A DNA stretch of 64,000 nt. Origin: G963665545 sp963665545. GTDB taxonomy: Bacteria > Pseudomonadota > Gammaproteobacteria > Xanthomonadales > SZUA-36. Shown here piece after piece: positions 7,099 through 16,472 of this stretch. The notes beneath the pieces were generated by a model. It was not told where the DNA came from and made no database searches. It saw only the letters and a program-made list of their open reading frames with translations. Both the position numbers and the translations under genes were made by a program. How positions within the stretch are numbered: position 1 is the first letter of the stretch; each line of letters starts with the position of its first letter. Where the stretch lies: NCBI GenBank assembly GCA_963665545.2, contig CAXXKZ010000011.1:434001-498000 (forward strand). Direction: 5' to 3'.

Positions 7099-8244
7099 AT
7101 GGCTGACAAAAAGGACCTTTCACCGGAGACCTTGAACGCCCAGGCTTTGCATCACATCGATGCGGTGACGGGTGCGCTCACGCCCGCAATTCATCCGTCG
7201 TCGACCTACGTTCGTGATGAGAATTATCAGCTCATCAATGCCCAACACAGCTATGGGCGCGATGAGAACCCAGGTTATGCCATTGCCGAAAAAGTTCTGG
7301 CCGAACTCGAAGGCGCGCCGGCGGCAATGTTGTTCAGCTCCGGAATGGCCGCGGCGATGGCCGTGGTCCAATCTTTGGCGCCAGGCGATCGCATCGTGGC
7401 GCCCAAGGTCATGTATTGGGGTTTGCGTAACTGGCTGACCCAATTCTGCGACAAATGGGGTTTGGGCCTGAAACTCTTCGATGCTACAGATTGTGACGCG
7501 CTAGCTAATGCAGTCAAGCGTGCCAAGACAAAGCTCATCTGGATCGAAACGCCCTGCAACCCAACCTGGGACGTGATCGATATTTCAGCCGCCGCCGATA
7601 TCGCGCGTGGCGCCGGTGCATGGCTCGCCGTGGATTCCACAGTTCCGACCCCCGTATTGACGCAGCCAATCAAACTCGGCGCCGACATTGTCATTCATTC
7701 GGCAACCAAGTACTTGAACGGTCACTGTGACATTGTCGCTGGCGCACTCGCCACGGCTAAAGAAGACGACCTTTGGGAGCGGGTCGGTCAGATTCGTTGC
7801 GAGGCCGGGGCAATTCTGGGTTCATTCGAAGCCTGGTTGCTACAGCGGGGTATGCGCACACTGTTTCTGCGTGTCCTCAAAGCGTGCGAATCGGCACAGG
7901 CAATCGCAGAACATTTCGAGGGGCACGCAAATCTCAAAGCCGTCAACTATCCGGGTCTGCCCAGCCATCCGGGCCACGAGATTGCCCGGCGGCAGATGCA
8001 TGGCGGCTTCGGCGGCATGCTGTCAATGCGGGTTAAAGGCAATGCTCAAGACGCGCTGAACGTGATCAAGCGATGCCAAGTGTTTACCCGCGCGACGTCA
8101 TTGGGGGGCGTCGAGAGCCTGATCGAACATCGTTATTCGATTGAGGGAACGCGCAGCCCGATCCCTCAAGAATTGATACGGCTGTCCATCGGCATCGAGT
8201 CCGTTGACGATCTGATTGCGGATCTTGAACAGGCACTTGAGTAA
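7099..8244 (+). CDS. PLP-dependent trans-sulfuration family enzyme (cystathionine gamma-synthase/beta-lyase-like)
   Basis: About 381 residues from ATG 7099 (MADKKDLSPETLNAQALHH), chosen because the preceding 30 in-frame codons look unlike the family. It shows the Cys/Met metabolism PLP fold: SYGRDENPGYAIAEKVLAELEGA, LFSSGMAAAMAV, WIETPCNP, and HSATKYLNGHCDI, whose Lys is expected to bind pyridoxal phosphate. The family includes cystathionine gamma-synthase, cystathionine lyases, methionine gamma-lyase and sulfhydrylases, and sequence reading alone cannot choose between them. It stands alone with no sulfur-metabolism neighbours. No lesion is seen. Confidence 0.85.
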   Translation: MADKKDLSPETLNAQALHHIDAVTGALTPAIHPSSTYVRDENYQLINAQHSYGRDENPGYAIAEKVLAELEGAPAAMLFSSGMAAAMAVVQSLAPGDRIVAPKVMYWGLRNWLTQFCDKWGLGLKLFDATDCDALANAVKRAKTKLIWIETPCNPTWDVIDISAAADIARGAGAWLAVDSTVPTPVLTQPIKLGADIVIHSATKYLNGHCDIVAGALATAKEDDLWERVGQIRCEAGAILGSFEAWLLQRGMRTLFLRVLKACESAQAIAEHFEGHANLKAVNYPGLPSHPGHEIARRQMHGGFGGMLSMRVKGNAQDALNVIKRCQVFTRATSLGGVESLIEHRYSIEGTRSPIPQELIRLSIGIESVDDLIADLEQALE

Positions 8245-8272
8245 TCGTGGCGCGATCACTTTTCAACAGGCC

Positions 8273-9355
8273 CTAGTATTCTTCCAATTCCTCGCGATAA
8301 TCCTGGTAGAGCGCGTAATTGTGCTCGATCGCCTCAGATCCGTCGCCCTGCTGTATCATGGCGGTGCGCAGGGCCGATGCGATCCACTGGTGCTCTGCCC
8401 AATTGCCGCCGCCTGTTTTGACAATCTCCATTTCCGCGTTGTTCGCGCCCATGGCGCTCCCGATTCCGGAGTAAACCCTGGCCATATCGGCCGCTGATGG
8501 CTCGTCTTTTTCCTTCAGATCTTCTTCCAGCCTCTTCATTTTTTCTGCGTATCGTTCATGCAGCGCTTTGGTCTTCGCCTGCACCTTGGCATAAGCCTGA
8601 ACCTGCGCCTCTGAAAGTTTGCCGTCTGCCGGAGGGTCATAGCTGTCCGCACTGGCGGCTTCAATCAGCTCGCCCTGTCGTTCGATTTCGCTCAGCATGC
8701 CTGAACTGGCGCTTCTGGAACGGGCTGGCTGGTCTAAATACAGGTCTGACAATTCGCTCATGGATACTGACCGCCCGGCGCTGCCGACTCCCAGAACCGT
8801 TATGACGATGGCATTGAGTACGATCGTACAAATGAGGCTGACAACGAAATGAACCGCTCTCTTATCGTCGGGAATACTCAGCGCCACAGGTTGAATCTGG
8901 TAGAGAAAAACCAGCGAAAGAACGGCCCCGACAAGCACCAGAATAAAGCCAATCCCAGGCACGAGAGCGCCGACGATTCCTGCCGCAAAGGCGGGAATGG
9001 CTGCCAGGGAAACCCCGGCAAGCGCCTGGGAAATATTCCGTTTGCCGCCAAAAACACCGGCAAAAAATCCGAACACCCCTGCTGCCAGGGCCATTGAGAT
9101 GGCCGACATCAGAATCCCGGTGAACAATGCTGTGAAGACATTTGAGGCGTAGCCATAGGTGTAATATCCACCGACGATTTTGGCGAAAATCAATGACAAG
9201 ACCACATTGGCAATGATCAAGGGGCCGGTCAGCAACAGCGCAGTTTTTTGCCATGAAGGTTCCTGGTCAAGATAATTCTTCCAGGTGGTCTTGTGATCAA
9301 GTATTCCGCCGCTGATGAGACGGAGTGTTTCTTTCAAATCAATATTCATTTTCAT
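8273..9355 (-). CDS. YIP1-family membrane protein
   Basis: About 360 residues. The N-terminal half has four or five hydrophobic segments in the YIP1-like pattern (LLLTGPLIIANVVLSLIFA, then FTGILMSAISMALAAG, SLAAIPAFAAGIVGALV and the following VGAVLSLVFLYQI). A hydrophilic, charged C-terminal region of about 150 residues rich in Ala, Glu and Lys (LHERYAEKMKRLEEDLKEKD) follows and may be a coiled coil exposed to the cytoplasm. ATG 9355 is preferred to the TTG 12 bases upstream. Bacterial YIP1 proteins have no settled function. It is leftward and convergent with the trans-sulfuration gene; a DUF2780 gene follows in the same direction upstream. Confidence 0.7.
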   Translation of the reverse strand: MKMNIDLKETLRLISGGILDHKTTWKNYLDQEPSWQKTALLLTGPLIIANVVLSLIFAKIVGGYYTYGYASNVFTALFTGILMSAISMALAAGVFGFFAGVFGGKRNISQALAGVSLAAIPAFAAGIVGALVPGIGFILVLVGAVLSLVFLYQIQPVALSIPDDKRAVHFVVSLICTIVLNAIVITVLGVGSAGRSVSMSELSDLYLDQPARSRSASSGMLSEIERQGELIEAASADSYDPPADGKLSEAQVQAYAKVQAKTKALHERYAEKMKRLEEDLKEKDEPSAADMARVYSGIGSAMGANNAEMEIVKTGGGNWAEHQWIASALRTAMIQQGDGSEAIEHNYALYQDYREELEEY

Positions 9356-9429
9356 GTTCTTGGTCAAATTCGGGCAGGTTTCGGGCCAGGATACGGCTTC
9401 CCGGTGGACTGATGTCAGGGGCCCCCTTT

Positions 9430-9897
9430 CTAAAACAAGCCTTTCAACAATCCCATGGCCTTGTCACCTGAAGCCGAACCGACGTAGTCATAGACAATGG
9501 GCAGAAATTTGCTGACTGTATCCGCGTCCAGGCCAAGCGAGTCAAAGCTCGAAGTCAGGCTGGCCAGGCCCCCGAGTTTGCTGCCACTACCGCCTAACAA
9601 TCCACCCACCTTACCCAGTGCAGAGCCGGAATCCGCTTCGGGTGCAGCAGCCAGCAGCCCATCCATATCGGGTACGCCTTTGGCAATGCTGGCAAAGTCA
9701 TCGGCCTCCAAATTGTCTTGGGCATATCCAAATACAGCGCCAGCGCCACCGGTGGCTTGTTCCGATGAAATGCCCAAATTATCGGTGAGCGAGCCCACCA
9801 AATCTGAATCGCCGGCACGAGAAGTCGCCTGGAATGACAACAGGACAACCAGAGCGGCGAAGCCGAGAACAAAATTTCGATCAATACTGATATGCAT
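9430..9897 (-). CDS. DUF2780 / VcgC-VcgE-like secreted protein
   Basis: A protein of 155 residues beginning with a signal peptide (MHISIDRNFVLGFAALVVLL, cleavage probably after SRA). The mature part is the DUF2780 pattern: LVGSLTDNLGISSEQATGGAGAVFGYAQ, a Gly-rich central stretch (GGLLGGSGSKLGGLASL), then LGLDADTVSKFLPIVYDYVGS and GLLKGLF at the end. Function of the family is unknown. ATG 9897 is preferred because GAAGGTG lies a short distance upstream. It is probably periplasmic. It may share a transcript with the YIP1 gene, 74 bases downstream. Confidence 0.82.
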   Translation of the reverse strand: MHISIDRNFVLGFAALVVLLSFQATSRAGDSDLVGSLTDNLGISSEQATGGAGAVFGYAQDNLEADDFASIAKGVPDMDGLLAAAPEADSGSALGKVGGLLGGSGSKLGGLASLTSSFDSLGLDADTVSKFLPIVYDYVGSASGDKAMGLLKGLF

Positions 9898-10001
9898 GTC
9901 AAACACCTTCGTTGATGGCTTTGTGGGTCTTTCCCTGACAGACAGTATATCGCGGTAACAGGCGCCCAGTGCGGTAAAGGCCTGGCCGTGCCTGCCCCAA
10001 C

Positions 10002-11456
10002 TCAGGAACCGACGGCGATATCCATGGCCTCTACGAACTCTATGGATTTCTTTTCAACTCGTTTGTAGTCGTACAAACCAGCCTCGTCGAAGATGACACG
10101 ATCCTCGTAGTCGTCGAACCAGATCGCGTCCGGGTTGCGCCCAACAATACAAACCTTGCCGCGATCTGGAGCGTCCAGCGCGTTGCGTAAAATTTTGAAT
10201 ATCAGCACACCATTCTCGGTTCCCGGAACGCCGGGGATCGGCTCGTTGGTGACAGCGGCCACCTCGGTCTTGCCTTTGTAGTGAGTGATCGACAAACGGG
10301 CATGCGTCTCCACGCCGGACAGACCCCGCTGTGACTCGTTCAGGATGTTCCATACCGTTTCGATCGGAACGTTGAAGGCTTTGTAGGCGACGATGTCCCT
10401 GCCACAGAAGAAGTAGTGATTGCCGACACCGACTCGGTACAGGGCGCGTTGCATTACCCTGAGCGCAGCGGAATCGTCATTGATACCCTTGATGATCGGC
10501 GACTGATTCTCAACATTGATCCAACCACGGGAAGTAATCGCCTCCATCGCCTGCCGCGTGTCCTCGTGCCACTTGAGTGAGCCGTTCGGATTCGTGAGGT
10601 ATTCACCGTCCAGTCCTTTGAGGAGGAATTCGTCCGGATGGTTGAAGTGGATCATCAGCCTGAAGCCAACATCCGGGTAAGTCTCGTGAAAAAGGTCCAT
10701 CATCGACAGGAAGGCCTCATCGAATCGCTTCGGATGAAACGACATCTCCTTGGTACCGATGCGGATTGATTCCACGCCCGACTCTGCCAGTGCGGCGAGC
10801 CAGGCGCCGATTTTTCGATTCGGTAGCACCATCGGGTCGCCACCGGACAACAATACTTCTCTGAGTTTCTCGCGACCCGTTTGCGGGTGCAGCCCATCGT
10901 TCGCGGCAACGATTTCGTTGTGCCCTCGCACGTAGTCAGTGACCTCCTTGATCTTCGCCAGCCCTTTTCTGGCGACAGTGCCATCCTGGCGTTCGATATC
11001 CTTCTGGCCGATCAGTTCTTCACGGTAGCAGAAGCGACAATGCGCCGAACACGTGGAAACCACATACAGCAGACCCATCTCGTATTTGTGCAGCAGCCCC
11101 TCGACCGGCGCAAAGTCCATCTGGTGTCCGGGATCTTCAGATCCTGCCAGGTTGAGTGTTTCGTCCGGGTTGGCCTTGACGATCCTCTGCAGCGGCTTGC
11201 TGTGCCTGGCCATCTCGAAAAAGTGCCGGGTCATCTTCACCGGCATACGTGATTCCACATCGCGCGGCGTGTCGTTCAGGCGCGACAACGCCGAGAGCTC
11301 ATCCGGGGAATAGAAGCCCTTGATGTCCTCCGGCGCCTTGTCCTGGAAGAAAGGCTTCAGGCCATTGATGATCTGACGGTCATGTTTGGGATTCTCGATC
11401 CTGTCCAGGAACGCCTGTTCCCTTGCCGTCGCAACGTATCTGCCTGTGTTTGCCAC
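10002..11456 (-). CDS. kamA: KamA-family radical SAM aminomutase (lysine 2,3-aminomutase-like)
   Basis: A protein of 484 residues. The radical SAM cluster motif CSAHCRFC gives cysteines at about 136, 140 and 143, followed by YREELIG and LSGGDPMVLPNRKI, as in lysine 2,3-aminomutase relatives. PLP and substrate residues lie in the C-terminal half (HYKGKTEVAAVTN and FIP-like segments). The family interconverts alpha- and beta-amino acids (lysine, glutamate or arginine 2,3-aminomutases); the substrate is not certain. GTG at 11456 is the likely start, with GAGAGGTG about 8 bases before it. It is divergent from an RpiR regulator and CoA-transferase genes, which fits a catabolic, acyl-CoA-forming pathway (inference). 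The symbol denotes the family only. Confidence 0.82.
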   Translation of the reverse strand: MANTGRYVATAREQAFLDRIENPKHDRQIINGLKPFFQDKAPEDIKGFYSPDELSALSRLNDTPRDVESRMPVKMTRHFFEMARHSKPLQRIVKANPDETLNLAGSEDPGHQMDFAPVEGLLHKYEMGLLYVVSTCSAHCRFCYREELIGQKDIERQDGTVARKGLAKIKEVTDYVRGHNEIVAANDGLHPQTGREKLREVLLSGGDPMVLPNRKIGAWLAALAESGVESIRIGTKEMSFHPKRFDEAFLSMMDLFHETYPDVGFRLMIHFNHPDEFLLKGLDGEYLTNPNGSLKWHEDTRQAMEAITSRGWINVENQSPIIKGINDDSAALRVMQRALYRVGVGNHYFFCGRDIVAYKAFNVPIETVWNILNESQRGLSGVETHARLSITHYKGKTEVAAVTNEPIPGVPGTENGVLIFKILRNALDAPDRGKVCIVGRNPDAIWFDDYEDRVIFDEAGLYDYKRVEKKSIEFVEAMDIAVGS

Positions 11457-11491
11457 TTCGCACCTCTCTTGGTCATGCCGCTAACAGGCAC

Positions 11492-11532
11492 TAATGTAAC
11501 ACATTGAACTCTTTCTTTATGTTAATGTAACA
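11492..11532. promoter_or_regulatory. Direct repeats TAATGTAACA between divergent genes, candidate RpiR operator
   Basis: TAATGTAACA occurs exactly at 11492-11501 and again at 11523-11532, 31 bases apart (about three helical turns), in the 78-base gap between kamA and the RpiR-type gene. The second copy ends two bases before the regulator's ATG, so a bound protein would block both promoters. RpiR regulators normally bind repeats of this kind next to their own gene. The assignment to this regulator is inference from position. Confidence 0.5.
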
Positions 11533-11534
11533 AA

Positions 11535-12377
11535 ATGGACATTATGGAGGCCCCAACTTCCACCAAAGACCTCGTCGCCGCGGTCAGCAGCGAACTCACC
11601 CTCACGGAGCGGCGCATTGCGGAGGCGGTGCTGGCGGAGCCTACGCTGCTTGCTTTCGGCACGGTCTCGGACCTGGCCAGTCTTGTGGGCACCAGCCGGC
11701 CGTCAATAGTACGCTTCGCCAACAAGCTCGGTTTCGACGGCTATACCATGCTGCAAAGACACGTTCGAAGCGATTTATCCCATCGCCTGGCGCGTCCAAG
11801 CCATCGAATCAGGCATGATGACGAGACCGGTCTGGCGGCAAGGGTGGCGATCGATGGCTCCATCGCATCGGTGTTCGACGCAGTGGATGGAGCCAGGCTG
11901 GCAGCACTGGCCGAGCCCATTGTCCGCGCAGAAAACGTCTGGATTCTCTCCGGAGAGACTTCTCAGGCTGGCGCTCACGCGTTCCACAGTGGCCTGTCAA
12001 TGGTCAGGTCGGGCGTACGCCTGCTCGAAAGCCACTCCATGAGTACTGACCTCAGTGGCGCAGGCGCACGCGACGCGGCGGTAGTATTCGACTTCTCCCG
12101 CTACCGGCGCCAGGTCACCACTGCCACCGGTGTCCTGGCGAACTCGGGCGTTGCCGTTGTCGCGATCACCGATAGCCCGCTGTCGCCCCTGGTGGAACTG
12201 GCCGATACTTGGTGTCAGATCGTGGTGCCGGCAATCGGCCCCTTTGACAGTTCGGTCCCGGTTGTAGCGATCGCCGAATTGCTCGTTTCCCAGGTTGCAA
12301 GAGACCTGCATGACGGGGCCACTGTCCGCATCGACCGCATCGAGGCGCTTTGGGAACAAACAGAGGTTTTCCTGTAG
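11535..12377 (+). CDS. MurR/RpiR-family transcriptional regulator
   Basis: A 280-residue protein with an N-terminal HTH_6 domain (about 1-77: LTLTERRIAEAVLAEP, then SDLASLVGTSRPSIVRFANK and LGFDGYTMLQ) and a C-terminal SIS sugar-isomerase-like domain (about 120-270: VWILSGETSQAGAHAFHSGL, VFDFSRYRRQVTTAT and VVAITDSPLSPL). The SIS domain of this family senses phosphorylated or small acidic metabolites. The CoA-transferase genes lie 27 bases downstream, so it likely controls them and the divergent aminomutase. ATG 11535 is taken; a second in-frame ATG lies three codons later. Confidence 0.9.
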   Translation: MDIMEAPTSTKDLVAAVSSELTLTERRIAEAVLAEPTLLAFGTVSDLASLVGTSRPSIVRFANKLGFDGYTMLQRHVRSDLSHRLARPSHRIRHDDETGLAARVAIDGSIASVFDAVDGARLAALAEPIVRAENVWILSGETSQAGAHAFHSGLSMVRSGVRLLESHSMSTDLSGAGARDAAVVFDFSRYRRQVTTATGVLANSGVAVVAITDSPLSPLVELADTWCQIVVPAIGPFDSSVPVVAIAELLVSQVARDLHDGATVRIDRIEALWEQTEVFL

Positions 12378-12404
12378 ATTTCCATTCTCCAGGAGGAGCA
12401 ACCG

Positions 12405-13115
12405 TTGATAAACAAGAATTATTCATCCGTCTCGAGCGCTGTTGCCGATATTCCGGATGGGGCTACTGTGCTGGTGGGAGGGTTTGGCGCGTCAGGCAGC
12501 CCGATAGAGCTGATCCATGCGTTGATTGATCAGGGTGCAACGGACCTGACCGTGGTCAATAACAATACCGGTAACGGTGAAGTGGGGCTGGCCGCACTGA
12601 TCGGCAACGGACAAGTCAGCAAAATGATCTGTTCCTTTCCCAGGTCCAGCCAGTCCAGAGTGTTCCCGAAACTGTACAAGGAAGGCAAGATCGAGCTTGA
12701 ACTTGTCCCGCAGGGAACACTTGCCGAACGGATTCGGGCGGGGGGTGCAGGAATTCCGGCCTTCTTTACACCGACGTCGGTGGGCACGGTTCTGGCTGAA
12801 GGCAAGGAGTCACGCGAATTTGATGGGCGCAATTACGTCATGGAGTCCTGGCTTCAAGCTGATTTTGCATTGATCAAATGTGAAGTCGCCGACCCCCTTG
12901 GCAACCTGACCTACAACAAGACCGCCCGCAATTTCGGCCCGCTCATGTGTATGGCGGCTGCAACGACCATTGTTCAAACGAAAGCATTGGTGGCGGCGGG
13001 TCAAATTGATCCCGAGCATGTCATCACGCCGGGCATTTTTGTAAATCGCATCGTCGAGGTTCCTCACCCTGTCCATGAAGACACCCTGATTGCCGAGGGA
13101 AGGAGTTACCCGTGA
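12405..13115 (+). CDS. 3-oxoacid CoA-transferase, subunit A
   Basis: A protein of 236 residues matching the alpha subunit of family I CoA-transferases (ScoA, PcaI, AtoD): VLVGGFGASGSPIELIHALI, LTVVNNNTGNGEVGLAAL, ELVPQGTLAERIRAGGAGIPAFFTPTSVG cut into its usual blocks, and ALIKCEVADPLGNLTY. The start is TTG at 12405, fixed by a near-perfect AGGAGGAG at 12391-12398 six bases before it. With subunit B it moves CoA between an acyl-CoA (often succinyl-CoA) and a 3-oxo or other short acid. The stop overlaps the next gene by four bases. Acceptor unknown; the aminomutase next door hints at an amino-acid breakdown product. Confidence 0.92.
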   Translation: MINKNYSSVSSAVADIPDGATVLVGGFGASGSPIELIHALIDQGATDLTVVNNNTGNGEVGLAALIGNGQVSKMICSFPRSSQSRVFPKLYKEGKIELELVPQGTLAERIRAGGAGIPAFFTPTSVGTVLAEGKESREFDGRNYVMESWLQADFALIKCEVADPLGNLTYNKTARNFGPLMCMAAATTIVQTKALVAAGQIDPEHVITPGIFVNRIVEVPHPVHEDTLIAEGRSYP

Positions 13116-13756
13116 GCGGTGGTTGGACAAGAGAACAAATGGCGGCCAGAGCAGCCCAGGACATACCCGATGGCTCATACGTCAATCTGGGGATTGGTAT
13201 TCCGGAGCTGGTTACAAGATTTGTGCCTGAAGGCCGCGAATTCATCTATCACACTGAAAACGGCATGCTTGGCATGGGGCCACCCCCGGCCGAGGATGAT
13301 CAGGACCTGGACTTGATGAATGCCGGCAAGAAGTATGTGACGGCGGTACCAGGCGCGGCCTACTTCCACCATGCCGACAGCTTCAGCATGATCCGCGGCG
13401 GCCACATCGATGTCTGTGTGCTCGGCACCATGCAGGTGGCGGCCAACGGGGATCTGGCGAATTGGTCCACGGGCGCGCCGGGTGCCATTCCCGCAGTGGG
13501 CGGTGCCATGGACCTCGTTCAGGGCGTGAAACGCATCTACGTGATTACCCAGCACACCACCAAGGCCGGCGAACCGAAACTGGTCGAGAGGTGCAGCTAT
13601 CCATTGACAGGGCCTGGTGTCGTGTCACGCATCTATACCGACCTTGCCGTGGTTGACGTCACCCCCGACGGCTTCCGGGTCGTTGAATTGGCGCCCGGTG
13701 TCACTTTTGAAGATGTCGAGGGTAACACCGGCGCGTCGATTTTGGCGGCGGAATAA
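13112..13756 (+). CDS. 3-oxoacid CoA-transferase, subunit B
   Basis: The 214-residue beta subunit partner. It contains SYVNLGIGIPELVTRFVP, the catalytic glutamate in the HTENGMLGMGP block (this Glu carries the CoA thioester in the family), AYFHHADSFSMIRGGHIDV and the characteristic GAMDLVQGVKRIYV. Start GTG at 13112 overlaps the subunit A stop (GTGA), typical of coupled translation of equal subunits. The 187 bases that follow before the M14 pseudogene hold no gene that I can support. Confidence 0.92.
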   Translation: MSGGWTREQMAARAAQDIPDGSYVNLGIGIPELVTRFVPEGREFIYHTENGMLGMGPPPAEDDQDLDLMNAGKKYVTAVPGAAYFHHADSFSMIRGGHIDVCVLGTMQVAANGDLANWSTGAPGAIPAVGGAMDLVQGVKRIYVITQHTTKAGEPKLVERCSYPLTGPGVVSRIYTDLAVVDVTPDGFRVVELAPGVTFEDVEGNTGASILAAE

Positions 13757-13943
13757 CGGCCGTCCTGGCCTGCATTCAGAGCTGCGCCACCTTGGCCAAA
13801 TGTCCGGCCATTGGCTATGCAGGACATGCAAAAAGGTCCATCATCAATGACTGGCGCGCCACCATAGGTGTCTGGATATAACAAATCCAGAAAATATTGG
13901 GAAAAAACCAGGAACAATCAGGACCTCCACATCTTGGAATGAA

Positions 13944-15700
13944 TTGCGGAAAAAGTCGGTACTCCCAATTCCCGGAGTTCAGCCAAGCTGTTGGGTGCCG
14001 TCGGCTTTTGCGCCCCTAATTATCGCGCTGATCGGGCTGCTCACATTGGCCTCTTCCACGCTTGATGCAAACGAATTCAGTGCCACCCACTTGGACGACA
14101 GAACCATTTTCCGCGTCTATTTCGACGACATTGAAATCGCACATAAAATTGCCATTTCCTTTGAACCGCTCGAATCCAATTATGAGCGAGGCTACCTGGT
14201 TCTGATCCTAACGGCCGATGAACGGGAGCAGTTAGTCCGGTCGGGGCTTGATGTGAAATTGGACGATGAGTTGACCCGCCATTACGCCGACAGATCGCGC
14301 GCATCGCTTGATGGAGTGAATGCAATTCCGAGCTTCCCTTGTTACCGTACCGTCGAGGAGACGTTTAGCTCGGCACAGGCCATGGTCAACGCATACCCCG
14401 CTCTGGCCACCTGGAGTGACCAGGGAGATTCCTGGCTAAAGACCCAAAGCCTGGGTGGCTACGATATGCACGTGCTGAAACTGACCCAATCGGCCGTGAC
14501 CGGACCCAAGCCAATCGTTTTCATCACCAGCGCCGTTCACGCCCGTGAATACACTACGGCGGAATTGGCAACTCGATTGGCTGAGAATTTGGTGAGTACT
14601 TATTCCACCGACCCCGATGTCCGCTGGATTCTGGATTACCATGAAATCCACTTCCTTCTGGTCAGTAATCCGGACGGCCGCAAGCAGGCCGAAGCGGGCA
14701 TTCTCTGGCGCAAGAACTACAACCAGAATTACTGCAGTGCAATCAGTAGCAGCTACGGCGCGGACCTGAATCGAAATTTTCCTTTCAACTGGGATTGCTG
14801 TGGTGGTTCCAGCGGGTTTCAGTGCGATACGACCTATTCGTGGGCCGGGCCCCACCTCCGAACCCGAGACCCAGGCCGTAGTCTCCTACATCCAGTCTCA
14901 CTTCGCCGACAACCGTGGTCCAAATGACAACGACGTCGCGCCGCTCGATTCACCCGGTATTTATCTGGACATCCACAGTTCTGGAAGACTGATTCTTTGG
15001 CCCTGGGGTCATACCAACAACACCGCTCCCAACAGCGTTCAGTTGCAGACGCTGGGGCGAAAATTGGCTTTCTTCAACGGCCACATTCCCCAACAATCAA
15101 TCGGCCTGTATCCCACAGATGGCACCACCACTTCTTTCGCGTACGGAGAGATGGGTCTGGCCGCTTTCACCTACGAATTGGGCACGGTGTTTTTTGAAGA
15201 CTGCGACTACTTCGAAGCAACATTGGTACCCGATAATATGCCCTCATTGATGTACGCGCTGAAAGTCGCCCGTACGCCCTATATCACCCCCGCCGGGCCC
15301 GATTCCGTCAATCTATCATTGGATTCTGGCGCTACGCCGCCCGGTGTTTTGCTTGGCAGCACAATGGTGCTCACCGCCAGCATTGACGACTCCCGCTATA
15401 ACAACAGCAATGGCACAGAACCTACCCAAAACATTGTTGCTGCCGAATATTATCTGGATTCGCCGCCCTGGGGATAACGGCTCGGGCGTGACGATGTCAC
15501 CGACAGACGGCAATTTCGATGCAAGCATTGAAGGGGTTACGGCAAGCATTGAGACCGCTGGAATGAGCGAGGGCCAGCACATCATCTTTGTACGTGGACA
15601 GGATGCAGGGGGTGAATGGAGCGCTGCAAGCGCAATTTATCTCTACATTACGACTTCGGAAACTGACTTCATTTTTTCTGACGGTTATGAGGAATTATAG
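13944..15700 (+). pseudogene. Secreted M14 zinc carboxypeptidase, two frameshifts
   Basis: A signal-anchor-like N-terminus precedes a prodomain and an M14 carboxypeptidase domain: zinc motif in TSAVHAREYTTAEL, substrate-binding DLNRNFPFNWDCCGG, third zinc His in IYLDIHSSG and the catalytic Glu in FTYELG. The frame shifts at about 14843-14854 (a GGGCCCC run; the protein resumes as PTSEPETQAVVSY) and at about 15469-15472 (a GGGG run; it resumes as GDNGSGVTMSP). Sequence quality is excellent on both sides, so the lesions are recent or are sequence errors. The C-terminus ends IFSDGYEEL, like the tail of the Asp-box exoprotein at 38.2 kb. The start is uncertain (TTG 13944; an ATG at 13939 is out of frame). 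Confidence 0.75.
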
Positions 15701-16425
15701 TCTGACAACCGGTAGCCCAGCTCGCCCTCCAATTCCCAATCCAACTCCTCAGCAATGAACGCCAGATCGGATTTTGCTATCGCAGCGTACTGTTTGGGCT
15801 TGTACGCCGTTTTTACCGTCGTTCCGGGCCCAAAATGACGGCCTTCAACGCGGACAGAGGGGTGTTGCAGCCGAATTCAATAACTATTGCCGATTTTTTC
15901 GATCAGTTCGTTGTAATCGCGCAGCACTTCATAGTTGATGTAGCAAACGTGCTTAACCACCTCTTGCAGGTTTCGCAGGTGCCAGATTTTCATGGCTCGT
16001 AGCCGAAGAATGTTTTCAGCTTCTTCAATAAACCAATAGCCCTCGGCGCTGTCCGGCCAATCGAGGTTCACACGTGAAGACTCAGAAGAAATCCACGGTT
16101 TGCGGATGAACGCCGAAAAATCCAGGCCAGAATGCTGCCAGGCATGATACGGCGTGGCTTGAATCGACCGCAACCAGTCGAAGGGATTTCGGAACAGGAC
16201 GACAAACAATGTATCATCGCTTTCATTCAGTGATCTGACGCACTGGTAATCAGTTGATTGATTGGCCCGGCACCTGGGGTAATGATCCTTGATATACCAA
16301 TGTTTGCCACCGAAGTCCTTGGTTTGTATAACGGAATCAAAATTCTTGTTGATCAGGCTTGAAAGGAAATTGGTGCCGGAGCAACGCTCACCAAACAACT
16401 GCACAAACTTGATCATGGATTGCAC
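15685..16425 (-). pseudogene. Sulfotransferase-like gene with in-frame TGA
   Basis: A sulfotransferase-fold protein. The PAPS-binding P-loop is GERCSGTNFLSSLI near residue 12 and the 3'-phosphate loop is VVLFRNPFDWLRSI. An in-frame TGA at 15877-15879 stops the protein at residue 182, but the same frame continues for 63 further codons to a TAA at 15685-15687. That continuation includes FIAEELDWELEGELGY, the usual C-terminal helix of such sulfotransferases. The full frame of about 245 codons would be a normal domain, so the stop looks like a nonsense mutation or base error. The 3' end overlaps the convergent M14 gene by 16 bases. Substrate unknown. Confidence 0.7.
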
Positions 16426-16472
16426 CTCGAAAATGAATATTGCTGACCACTATCTGTCCAAGGCGCCACCAT

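Noticed and set aside
13633..13917. Minus-strand frame over the CoA-transferase B end and the following gap
   Set aside because: Mostly antisense to a clear gene. The gap portion has some protein-like features but no start signal, so I do not call it.
15877..15879. Selenocysteine or stop-codon reassignment to explain the interrupted genes
   Set aside because: Three of the four in-frame stops are TAA, many normal genes here end in TAA and TGA, and no SECIS-like hairpin was noted after the TGA.
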